Assembly: GCA_025363585.1 (NCBI GenBank)
Contig: JANYDN010000184.1
Coordinates: 1-39,828 of the forward strand
Reading direction: 5' to 3'
DNA: 39,828 nt
DNA from: Verrucomicrobiota bacterium
GTDB taxonomy: Bacteria > Verrucomicrobiota > Verrucomicrobiia > Limisphaerales > UBA9464
Shown one piece after another: positions 25,819 to 34,482 of this stretch. The notes below the pieces were generated by a model, which saw only the letters and a list, made by a program, of their open reading frames with translations, ran no database searches and was not told the DNA's origin. Numbering within the stretch: position 1 is the stretch's first letter; every line of letters begins with the position of its first letter. A program made the position numbers and the translations under genes.

Positions 25819-26910
25819 TCAGAGCTTCACCGATTCCACGAACTTCACGAAATTCGCGCGCTCCCTCGACACCAACGCGTCGTCGCCCTTCAGCTTGAAG
25901 AACCAAGTCTTGTCGCCCGACGGCACGATCGCCCCGAGGATGCGCTCCTTGCCGCCCGCAAGATCCACGAGCGTCCCGGAACCGCCGCCCGCCAACTTCA
26001 AGGGCTTCGAATCCTTCGCGAGGGTCGTTTCGTCGGTCGGCGCGATACCTATCTGCCCGCGCCAGCGATTCACGTTGGCGAGCAATCCGCCGGCGGCACC
26101 CGAGAACGAGGAGACCGAAACGTCGCCCGGAACGCCGCCGTCCGCCGCGATCTCGAAGCTCGCGAGGCGCATCGGCTTTTGCCCGGCCGTCTTCCAACCC
26201 GAGGGCACCTGCCATTCGGGCAGTCCGTCGGCTCCGGCGGGCGGCGCCGCGGACACGTCCGGCGCGGGCGAGGCGGGTGCCGGTCGCGCGGTCTCCTCTC
26301 CGTCGCCCGGGCCCGTCTTTACCGAAGCCACCCATCCGATGAACTTCGCCTTGTTCTCCGCCACCAGCGCGTCCTCGCCGAACGCCTTGAAGAAAACCGT
26401 CAGGTTGCCCACGGGCCACATCACCGCGAGGGTCCGGCCCCGGTACTTGTCGTCGATGACCTTCTCGTCGCTGGCCAGATCGTAGATCACGCCCTTCGAT
26501 TGCCCGATCTTCACCGGTGCCTGGAGCGCCGCCAAAGCGCCGGCCTCCACGGTCGACAGCTTCAGTTGCTGGCGCCAGCGATTGACGTTGTCCAATTCCG
26601 AGCCGGCCTTTTCGCCGAGCGCGACGACGGAAATGTCGACCGAACGCCCGTCCGGCGAGACCACCGCGTAGCTCGCCATCCGCATCCCGCTTTCGTTGGC
26701 TTTCTCCTTCCAGCCCGACGGGACCGTCCACGGCACGGTCGTGCGTTCCTCCCGCGGCGGGGCCTCGGGTTTCGCCTCGGGTTTCGCGGACGCGGTCGAC
26801 GGGATGTCTTTCGGGACCTCGATCACCCGCACTTCGTCCTTGTGACACCCCGACGCGGCGATCGCGGCGGAGGCAACGAGGACGACTATCAACAATCGGC
26901 TGGACTGCAT
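25819..26910 (-). CDS. Putative lipoprotein with two tandem copies of one domain
   Basis: MQSSRLLIVVLVASAAIAASGCHKDE (possible lipobox ASGC). VPSGWKEKANESGMRMASYAVV...NVNRWRQQL is repeated as VPSGWKTAGQKPMRLASFEIA...NVNRWRGQI. Confidence 0.82.
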   Translation of the reverse strand: MQSSRLLIVVLVASAAIAASGCHKDEVRVIEVPKDIPSTASAKPEAKPEAPPREERTTVPWTVPSGWKEKANESGMRMASYAVVSPDGRSVDISVVALGEKAGSELDNVNRWRQQLKLSTVEAGALAALQAPVKIGQSKGVIYDLASDEKVIDDKYRGRTLAVMWPVGNLTVFFKAFGEDALVAENKAKFIGWVASVKTGPGDGEETARPAPASPAPDVSAAPPAGADGLPEWQVPSGWKTAGQKPMRLASFEIAADGGVPGDVSVSSFSGAAGGLLANVNRWRGQIGIAPTDETTLAKDSKPLKLAGGGSGTLVDLAGGKERILGAIVPSGDKTWFFKLKGDDALVSRERANFVKFVESVKL

Positions 26911-26987
26911 CCCGCGACTCAACCGTCCCGTCGTCGCCCGCGCAAGGCATCGGTGCGGAACGCGACGCGCCACGCGCACCGCGGGCC

Positions 26988-27093
26988 ACGTAGCGCGGGC
27001 GTCCCCGCCTGCGGTATCCGCGGACGTCCCGCCTGCGCGAGACCGTAGGGCGGCCGTCCCCGGCTGCACACACAGCGGGCGTCCCCGCCCGCG
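26988..27093. repeat. Dispersed GC-rich repeat including right inner arm (R2') at 27031-27089
   Basis: ACGTAGCGCGGGCGTCCCCGCCTGCGG...; 27031-27089 is the reverse complement of 22351-22409 (54/59). Confidence 0.92.
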
Positions 27094-27126
27094 CGAGACG
27101 TCGGTGGGGCTCGTTGCGAATCACAA

Positions 27127-27167
27127 GGGCTGGGCTCGGTCCACCGTCTCACGACGGCCGCCACGCC
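27127..27167. repeat. Right outer arm (R1') of a nested inverted repeat
   Basis: GGGCTGGGCTCGGTCCACCGTCTCACGACGGCCGCCACGCC, reverse complement of 22212-22252 at 35/41. Confidence 0.85.
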
Positions 27168-27269
27168 GCCCCACTTCCACCGCCCACTCATCGTTCCCAT
27201 GAGCGGTTTCCGAAGCGATCTCCGGAACGCGTGCTTGTTTGCTGGGCCACGGCCGGTTAGCCCTTTCGC

Positions 27270-28709
27270 GTGCTTCAGGGCTATGATCCGAAAGGGTTCT
27301 ACGACGAGATGTTCGCGGCCGACTCCCAGCCGCGCCGGCACTACTCCAAATTTCGCCAACTCTTCGACGACATCGCGCCGACCGACTTCGGGCAGCGATG
27401 CGACGAGGTGGATCTCGCGTTCCTGCGGCAGGGCGTGACGTTCAACGTCTACGGCGACTCGAAGGGCACCGAACGCATCTTCCCCTTCGACCTCGTTCCC
27501 CGCGTCATTCCCAACAGCGAATGGGAACTCCTCGAGCGCGGGCTGATCCAGCGCATCACCGCCCTCAACCTTTTCCTCCACGACATCTACCACGAGCAGA
27601 AGATCGTGAAGGACGGCGTCATACCGCCGTATTATATCCTCTCGGCCCGCCACTTCCGCCGCGAGTTCGTCAACTTCCAGGTCCCGCGCGACATCTACAT
27701 CCACATCTGCGGCACCGACCTGATCCGCGGCGCCGACGGCCAATGGATGGTGCTCGAGGACAATGGCCGCACTCCGTCGGGCGTCAGCTATGTCCTGGAG
27801 AACCGCCAGGCCCTCAAGCGGACGTTCCCCACGATGTTCGAGGAGATCGGCGTCCGGCCCGTCGACCATTACCCGCAGGAACTCCTCAAGACCCTGCAGC
27901 ACGTCGCGCCCGCCAAGGCCGTCGATCCCACCGTCGTCCTCCTCACCCCCGGGCCCCATAACAGCGCCTATTTCGAGCACACCTACCTCGCCCGCCAGAT
28001 GGGCATACAGATCGTGGAGGGACGCGATCTCATCGTCCGCGACGCGCGGGTGTTCATGCGCACGACCAAGGGCCTGCAGCCGGTGCATGTGATCTACCGC
28101 CGCATCGACGACGATTTCCTCGACCCGACGGTGTTCCGTCGTGATTCAGCGCTCGGCGTGCCGGGACTGATCAGCGCCTACCGCGCCGGGAACGTGTCGC
28201 TCGCCAACTCGGTCGGCACCGGCCTCGCCGACGACAAGGTGATGTATTATTTCGTGCCGCGGATGATCAAATACTACCTCGACCAGGACCCGATCATCCC
28301 CAACGTCCCGACCTTCCTGGCCTCCGAGGACAGCGACCGGAAATACATGCTCGAGAACCTCGACAAGCTCGTGGTGAAGGCCGCCAACGAATCCGGTGGC
28401 TACGGCATGCTCATGGGCCCGCGGGCCTGCGCCGAGGAACGCGCGAAGTTCCACGCGGCGATCCAGGCGGATCCCCGGAATTATATAGGACAGCCGATGA
28501 TTTCCCTGTCGACGCACCCGACCCATGTCGGCGACGGCGCGTTCGAGGGCCGGCACGTCGATCTCAGGCCTTTCATCCTGTATGGGGAGAAGACCGTCAT
28601 CGTTCCCGGCGGACTCACCCGCGTCGCCCTCACCAAGGGATCCCTCGTCGTGAATTCCTCCCAGGGCGGCGGCAGCAAGGACACCTGGGTCCTCTTCGGC
28701 GACGAATGA
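27270..28709 (+). CDS. Circularly permuted type 2 ATP-grasp protein (DUF404/DUF407-like)
   Basis: [11 protein letters not shown]...[13 protein letters not shown]...[21 protein letters not shown]...[20 protein letters not shown] start at 27270. Confidence 0.93.
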   Translation: MLQGYDPKGFYDEMFAADSQPRRHYSKFRQLFDDIAPTDFGQRCDEVDLAFLRQGVTFNVYGDSKGTERIFPFDLVPRVIPNSEWELLERGLIQRITALNLFLHDIYHEQKIVKDGVIPPYYILSARHFRREFVNFQVPRDIYIHICGTDLIRGADGQWMVLEDNGRTPSGVSYVLENRQALKRTFPTMFEEIGVRPVDHYPQELLKTLQHVAPAKAVDPTVVLLTPGPHNSAYFEHTYLARQMGIQIVEGRDLIVRDARVFMRTTKGLQPVHVIYRRIDDDFLDPTVFRRDSALGVPGLISAYRAGNVSLANSVGTGLADDKVMYYFVPRMIKYYLDQDPIIPNVPTFLASEDSDRKYMLENLDKLVVKAANESGGYGMLMGPRACAEERAKFHAAIQADPRNYIGQPMISLSTHPTHVGDGAFEGRHVDLRPFILYGEKTVIVPGGLTRVALTKGSLVVNSSQGGGSKDTWVLFGDE

Positions 28710-28751
28710 CCGGCCGGCCGCATCCAAACCCACGACACCTTATAGAGCCCC

Positions 28752-29768
28752 ATGCTTTCCCGAGTCGCCAATAGCCTGTACTGGATGGCCCGCTACATCG
28801 AGCGCGCCGACAACATCGCGCGGATCGTCGACGCAAACCTCCAGTTGCTCATGGAGTCGCGCCGGGTCGGCCCGGAAGAGTCCGGCGCCCATTGGGCCCC
28901 CGTCGTCGAGAGCACCGGCGACGAGGAGGCATTTGCCGCGGTCCATGCCCTGGCCACCGGCACGAGCGTGACGGACTTCCTGATCTTCGACGTCCGCAAC
29001 GGCAACTCGCTGGTGTCGTCGGTGAACCAGGCCCGCGAGAACGCGCGCATGGTCCGCGACCAGGTGCCGGGGGAGATGTGGGAGGAACTCAACCGGCTGT
29101 ATCTCTACGTGCGTTCGGCGGAAGCGGCCTCGATCTGGGAGGACAATCCCTTCGCCTTCCTGCAGCAGATCCGCTCGAGCGCGCTGACGTTGCTCGGCAT
29201 TAGCTATGCCAGCACGCCTCACAACGAGGGCTGGCATTTCCTCCAGGCCGGCAAATTCCTCGAGCGGGCCGACAAGACCACGCGCATGCTCGACCTCCGC
29301 CACGCCTCGCTCCCGCGGACCGGCATGCCCGGTCCCATCAGCCAGGCCGACGCCCTCGGCTGGGCCGCCATCCTCCGCTCGTGTTCCGCGTGGGATGCCT
29401 ACAAGGCGATCCATGGGAGCGCCGTCCACCCGCGCTGGGTCGCGGAATACCTGCTGTTGAGCGACGAGTTCCCGCGCTCCCTGAAATTCTGCGTCGAGCG
29501 TCTGGACGCCTCGCTCCGCGCCGTCTCCGGCGTCGCGGCGCGGCGATTCAGCAACGATGCCGAGAAATTCAGCGGCCGTCTCCTCGCCGAGCTCCAGTTC
29601 GGCACCATCGAGGAAGTCTTCCAGACCGGCCTCCACGATTACATCGACCAGATCCAGACCCGGTTGAACCAGATCGGCGACGAATTGTTCCGGGCCTATA
29701 TCTTCCAGCCGTTCGTCAATCTCGAGGACGAGATCATGGTGCAGCAGGAATTCCAGCAGCAGCAGTGA
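28752..29768 (+). CDS. Alpha-E domain-containing protein (DUF403)
   Basis: MLSRVANSLYWMARYIERADNIARIVDANLQLLME; adjacent to circularly permuted ATP-grasp. Confidence 0.93.
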   Translation: MLSRVANSLYWMARYIERADNIARIVDANLQLLMESRRVGPEESGAHWAPVVESTGDEEAFAAVHALATGTSVTDFLIFDVRNGNSLVSSVNQARENARMVRDQVPGEMWEELNRLYLYVRSAEAASIWEDNPFAFLQQIRSSALTLLGISYASTPHNEGWHFLQAGKFLERADKTTRMLDLRHASLPRTGMPGPISQADALGWAAILRSCSAWDAYKAIHGSAVHPRWVAEYLLLSDEFPRSLKFCVERLDASLRAVSGVAARRFSNDAEKFSGRLLAELQFGTIEEVFQTGLHDYIDQIQTRLNQIGDELFRAYIFQPFVNLEDEIMVQQEFQQQQ

Positions 29769-29823
29769 AGGGAGGAAGTTTCAAGTTTCAGGGTTTCAAG
29801 TTTGAAGACGGGCTGGTCCCCGG

Positions 29824-30396
29824 ATGAACTGGCTCGCCCATCTCCATCTGGCGGGACCCGGTTCCGCCGACCGCGTCGGAAGCATCCTGCCCGATCTCCT
29901 CTCGGCCCGCGACTTGGCCGCGTTGCCCGGCCAATTCCGCGACGGCATCGATCGACATCGCCAGGTCGACTCCTATACCGACACCCATCCGGTATTCCTC
30001 CGTAGCAAGCGCCGCATCGATCCTCCCTTCCGCCGCTATGCCGGGATCCTGGTCGACGTCTTTTACGATCATATACTCGCCACCGATTGGGACTTATACG
30101 CCGAGACGCCGCTCCCCGTGTTCGCGGCCGATGTCTATAAATCCTTCGACCTCCACCTCCACGAGCTCCCGGTCGAAGCCCGGGCACGAATGGAGCGGAT
30201 GCGCGATGGCAACCTCTTCTGTGCCTACCGCGACATCGTCGTGATCCGGGAAGTCCTGCAAAGCATGTCCGCGCGGCTCCGGCGTCCGTTCCCGCTCGAC
30301 GACGCCGTCGCGATTTTGGAAGCCCGACGCGAGGACTTCCGGGCGGACTTCCGCGAATTCTTTCCCGACGTAGCGCGGGCGTCCCGCCTCCGGTAG
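29824..30396 (+). CDS. Acyl carrier protein phosphodiesterase (AcpH)-like, DUF479
   Basis: MNWLAHLHLAGPGSADRVGSILPDLL...DRHRQVDSYTDTHPVFLRSKRRI...GILVDVFYDHILA. Confidence 0.88.
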   Translation: MNWLAHLHLAGPGSADRVGSILPDLLSARDLAALPGQFRDGIDRHRQVDSYTDTHPVFLRSKRRIDPPFRRYAGILVDVFYDHILATDWDLYAETPLPVFAADVYKSFDLHLHELPVEARARMERMRDGNLFCAYRDIVVIREVLQSMSARLRRPFPLDDAVAILEARREDFRADFREFFPDVARASRLR

Positions 30397-30606
30397 CCGC
30401 GGCCATCTCGCCTGCGCCTGCTGGCGGCGGTTCGACGTAGAGCGGCCGTCCCCGGCTGCGCAATCAGAGCCGTCCCGGCTCGTTCCGCAGCCTTCCAAGC
30501 AAGAATCCCATCCCGCGACCCTCTCGGCGCGGGCGGGGACGCCCGCGATTTGTGCAGCCGGGATAGCCCGCCGGAGCCAGGCGAAGGCTGGGGCCGGCCG
30601 CCCTAC
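30368..30606. repeat. Two inverted copies of the dispersed GCGGGGACGCCCGC-type repeat (30368-30465 and 30529-30606)
   Basis: ACGTAGCGCGGGCGTCC...GCGGCCGTCCCCGGCTGCG is direct to 26988-27070; GCGGGCGGGGACGCCCGCGATTTGTGCAGCCGGG is direct to 22351-22409. Confidence 0.88.
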
Positions 30607-30656
30607 ACCGGTGACTCCGGCCTCGCCTCGATTCCGCGACGCGATACCCTCGCCCG

Positions 30657-32303
30657 ATGAATCGACGCGCCCTCCTCGTCGCCGCCCTCATGGCTTCGCC
30701 CCATGTCATGAACGCGGCCCCTCCTTCCGGAACTACGACCGCCCAGGGAATCTCCGCCGAACGAATCCTCGCCCACACACGTGTCCTCGCGTCCGATGAC
30801 TTCGAGGGACGCGGTCCCGGGACGCCCGGCGAGGAAAAGGCCGTCGCTTATATCGCCGGACAATTCCGTGCCATGGGCCTTCAACCGGGCGGGGCGGACG
30901 GCACTTGGACCCAGGACGTCCCCATTGTCGGCGTCTCCTCCGACGTGTCCCTCTCCCTCTCCGAGCCCGGTGCCAACGCCTCGCGCGCGTTGTCGTTCCC
31001 GCAGGAATTCGTCGCCTGGTCGCCGCGACTCGAGCCCACCGTCGCGGCCAACGACACCGAATTGGTCTTCGTCGGCCACGGCGTGGTCGCGCCCGAATAC
31101 CAATGGGACGATTTCAAGGGCGTCGATGTGCGCGGCAAAACCGTGCTGATACTCGTCAACGACCCACAGGTCCCGGATCCGAAGGACGCGTCCAAACTCG
31201 ATCCTCGGGTCTTCAAGGGGAACGCGATGACCTATTATGGCCGCTGGACCTACAAGTTCGAGGAAGCCGGCCGCCGCGGTGCCGCCGCGGCCATCATCAT
31301 CCACGAGACGAAGGCGGCCGCCTACCCGTGGTTCGTCGTCGTCAACTCGTGGGGACGCGAACGCTTCGATCTCGAGGGCGCGTCCGATCCCACCGTCAAA
31401 CTCGCGGGCTGGCTTCATCTCGACGCCGCCAAACGCCTTTTGGAATCCAATGGCCTTGCCTATGAAAAGGCGCTGGCCGCCGCGAGCCGCCGCGATTTCC
31501 ATCCCGTGGCATTGAAGCAACGGGTTTCGTTCACCAGCCGGCAGGAAATCCGCCAAGTGAAATCCAAGAACGTGCTCGCGGCCCTGCCGGGATCGGACCC
31601 GGCGTTGCGGGACCAGTGGCTGGTTTATACCGCGCATTGGGATCACCTGGGCCGCAACCCGAAGCTCGAGGGCGACCAGATATTCAACGGCGCGGCGGAC
31701 AACGCGATCGGCACTGCCGGGTTGCTGGAGATCGCGCGGTCATTTGCCGACGCGCCCAAAAGGCCGCGGCGTTCCGTCCTCTTCCTCTCCGTGACGGCCG
31801 AGGAACAGGGACTCTTGGGCGCCCGGTATTATGCCGCGAACCCGTTGCACGCGCTTTCAAAGACCGCCGCGAACATCAACATCGACGGCCTCAACCAATG
31901 GGGCCGGACGGCCGACCTTCGGCAGATCGGGCAAGGCAGCTCGACGTTGGACGAGGTATTGGCCGGGGTCGCAAAAGGCCATGGCCGCAAGGTGCTGCCC
32001 GACGCCCATCCCGAGCGCGGCGTCTTCTACCGGAGCGACCACTTCGAGTTCATGAAGAAGGGTGTTCCCGCGATCTATATCCATGCCGGCGACCAATACA
32101 TAGGGAAGCCCGCCGGATACGGGGAATCCAAGGTCACGGAATACATCGACCACGACTACCACAAGCCGAGCGACGAGGTGAAACCGGACTGGGATTTGTC
32201 GGGCGCGGTGGAGGACGCCACGGTCCTTCTGGAAACCGGACGACGGATCGCCGACACCCGGCGCCTGCCGGCATGGAAGCCGGGAAGCGAGTTTCACCGA
32301 TAG
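30657..32303 (+). CDS. M28 family metallopeptidase (probably secreted)
   Basis: Signal-like N-terminus; AHWDHLG, NGAADNAIGTAGLLEIAR, TAEEQGLLGARYYA; PA-like insert. Confidence 0.92.
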   Translation: MNRRALLVAALMASPHVMNAAPPSGTTTAQGISAERILAHTRVLASDDFEGRGPGTPGEEKAVAYIAGQFRAMGLQPGGADGTWTQDVPIVGVSSDVSLSLSEPGANASRALSFPQEFVAWSPRLEPTVAANDTELVFVGHGVVAPEYQWDDFKGVDVRGKTVLILVNDPQVPDPKDASKLDPRVFKGNAMTYYGRWTYKFEEAGRRGAAAAIIIHETKAAAYPWFVVVNSWGRERFDLEGASDPTVKLAGWLHLDAAKRLLESNGLAYEKALAAASRRDFHPVALKQRVSFTSRQEIRQVKSKNVLAALPGSDPALRDQWLVYTAHWDHLGRNPKLEGDQIFNGAADNAIGTAGLLEIARSFADAPKRPRRSVLFLSVTAEEQGLLGARYYAANPLHALSKTAANINIDGLNQWGRTADLRQIGQGSSTLDEVLAGVAKGHGRKVLPDAHPERGVFYRSDHFEFMKKGVPAIYIHAGDQYIGKPAGYGESKVTEYIDHDYHKPSDEVKPDWDLSGAVEDATVLLETGRRIADTRRLPAWKPGSEFHR

Positions 32304-32352
32304 GGGGCGATCCCGCGTCCGCGCATGCGCGTCACACAAAGCCGTCCCAGCC

Positions 32353-32455
32353 TGTAGGCCGCGTGCCCCCACGCGGCGATCGCGCTGGGATTCGTGCCCG
32401 ATGAATCCCTGTTTGTCGGTCCCCACAACGCCGGGTCAGGGGACCCGGCCTACAA
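32353..32455. repeat. Nested palindromic intergenic element
   Basis: TGTAGGCC (32353) pairs with GGCCTACA (ends 32454); internal hairpins GCCGCGTGCCCCCACGCGGC and GCCGGGTCAGGGGACCCGGC. Confidence 0.82.
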
Positions 32456-32507
32456 GCGGATCGACGCGCCCGAATAATTCCGGCTTGGCGCGGTTCCGGG
32501 GCGCGCA

Positions 32508-33419
32508 TTATTTCCCCGAGGGACTTCCCGCGACCGCCACCGCACCCGGCTTCGGGGTGCCGGGGGAACCGTTGAGGAGGGCGTATACCTTGGTGAATTC
32601 CGCCCCCAGAAACAGGATGATGGAGGAATAGTAGACCCAGAGGAGCATCGCCACGAGGGAGCCCGCCGCCCCATAGGCGGAAGTGGTCGCCTCCCGGCCA
32701 AGGTAATAGCTGATGACGGATTTGCCCGCCGTGAACAGGACGGCCGTCAGGAAGGCCCCCATCCAAACATCGCACCAGCGGGTTTGGACCAACGGCAGGA
32801 ACTTGAAGATCATCGCGAAGAGCAACACGGCCACGGCGAAACCGAGGACTTGGTTGACCAGAAGCTGCAGCGTGTCCGACATCGGGAGCATCGTGCCCAG
32901 GCGGCCGGCCAAAGCATGGATGGCGGCGGAAAAGACCATCGACACCAGGAGCAAAAACGCCACCACCAGCACCATGGCCATGGAAAGGACGCGTTCCTTG
33001 ACCAATCCCAGGATGTTTCTACCGGGCTTTGCCTGCATTCCCCAGATGGTGTTCAGCGCGGCCTGCAATTGGCCCACCAGGCCGGTGGCGCCGAACACCG
33101 GAATCCCGATCCCGATGATGGATGCGACCAGGCTGGAACCCCGATGCTGCACCGCGACCATCGACGAGACCGTCTTGGCCGCAACCGCGCCCATCAGGCC
33201 CTCGATCTGCTGGCTGATCTCCCCCTGCACCGCCTCGCGCCCGAAAAACAGGCCCGCAACCGCCATGACGATGATCAGGAACGGGGCGATGGAGAAGATG
33301 GCGTAGTAAGCCAAGGCGGCGCTGAGTCGCAACGCCTCGTCCGCGAAGAAGGCCTTGTAGGTCTCCATGCCAAGCCGCTTTGCGGACTTGCCGTTGAGAA
33401 CGAACTCATTGCCCGTCAT
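32508..33419 (-). CDS. YihY/BrkB family inner membrane protein
   Basis: DEALRLSAALAYYAIFSIAPFLIIVMAVAGLFFGREAVQGEI...GAAGSLVAMLLWVYYSSIILFLGAEFTKVYA. Confidence 0.93.
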   Translation of the reverse strand: MTGNEFVLNGKSAKRLGMETYKAFFADEALRLSAALAYYAIFSIAPFLIIVMAVAGLFFGREAVQGEISQQIEGLMGAVAAKTVSSMVAVQHRGSSLVASIIGIGIPVFGATGLVGQLQAALNTIWGMQAKPGRNILGLVKERVLSMAMVLVVAFLLLVSMVFSAAIHALAGRLGTMLPMSDTLQLLVNQVLGFAVAVLLFAMIFKFLPLVQTRWCDVWMGAFLTAVLFTAGKSVISYYLGREATTSAYGAAGSLVAMLLWVYYSSIILFLGAEFTKVYALLNGSPGTPKPGAVAVAGSPSGK

Positions 33420-33523
33420 ATAGCTATTTGGAAATCGCCGACCGAGATCTCAACAAGGCGCGCGTCCAAAACCAACGCCACCCTTTGGTCCGATGGAATG
33501 CCGCGCGGATGTGTCCGGAAGGT

Positions 33524-34156
33524 TCACGCGGGCGACAACCGGCAAAAGCAATGACGTCCGACGCGCGCCACCGGGCGATGGCCGACCGCCCAATAGGGAA
33601 GCTTGCCCATGATGGCATAGTGATCCGCGTTGTGGGCGTGGCGGGTGTGGGATGGTTGCGACGCGATCTGGAGGGCCAGCGCCCATTGGGATTCCTGTTT
33701 CATGCGGACGATCAATGCGGCCGGGGTCGTTCGGTTGAGGCACGAGAAGTGCGCGGGCCGCGTCAACACGGAGGCCAGGGTCTGGTTCTCCCCCGCCTTC
33801 CTGCGGCGCTCGCAAATGACTTCCCAAACGGCCTCCATTCCCTGCCGGCCCTCGCCCCTCGCCTCGCCGCAGAGCACCGCGGCGACCAATTCGAGCTCGG
33901 AGGCGACTTGTCGGGGAGGAAGGGAATTGGACGGGATCTGGACGTTCCTCGGGGCCGAAGAGACCCGAACGGGGCCACTCGGGACGGCCGGACTCTTCGG
34001 CAACCGGCTCGCTCGCGAATCCGGCGGAATCTGCCCAGTGCGCGTCTCGGGCGAAGCGGTCTGCCCGCGCGTCATGAGGACGCAGAATACAACAAACACC
34101 AGACCCCGGAGACCTCGTTCAATCGCCGGTTTCATCAGGCCCACCGGTCGCTTCAA
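33524..34156 (-). CDS. Cell wall hydrolase, SleB/Hydrolase_2-like
   Basis: LELVAAVLCGEARGEGRQGMEAVWEVICERRRKAGENQTLASVLTRPAHFSCLN; hydrophobic N-terminus. Exact start uncertain. Confidence 0.8.
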   Translation of the reverse strand: MKRPVGLMKPAIERGLRGLVFVVFCVLMTRGQTASPETRTGQIPPDSRASRLPKSPAVPSGPVRVSSAPRNVQIPSNSLPPRQVASELELVAAVLCGEARGEGRQGMEAVWEVICERRRKAGENQTLASVLTRPAHFSCLNRTTPAALIVRMKQESQWALALQIASQPSHTRHAHNADHYAIMGKLPYWAVGHRPVARVGRHCFCRLSPA

Positions 34157-34482
34157 GCATGCCGGCCGTGATCGGCAGTCGGCTGCGGCGTTGGGGCGAC
34201 GCCCGAATCCGCGCCGAACCCGCCTTTTACTATCCTCAAAACCAAGAATTCGTCAGTGTGTCCTCGGCGAAAGCCGCCCGAGGCGTCTCATTCATCCGGG
34301 TGATTTCGCATGGGCAAGCCGCCTTCCTCCACGCTACATATTGCATCGCTGGCTCGGAATGCATCGCAACGGGTCAACATCCGCGGACTTCAAATTGAAC
34401 CCACCTTGAGACGAACCGTGCATTATATACCATTCGAAGCCGGCTTGATCCCACTTGGCAACCCGCCTGCAAGGGCCCGCAC

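Noticed and set aside
34159-34398. 79-aa ORF in the hydrolase/T3PKS intergenic region
   Set aside because: No recognisable domain and no supporting context; likely spurious.
34380-34440. Sigma-70 promoter upstream of the T3PKS gene (TTGAGA ... TATATA)
   Set aside because: Spacer between the candidate boxes is about 12 bp, too short for a standard promoter; AT-rich stretch noted but not called.
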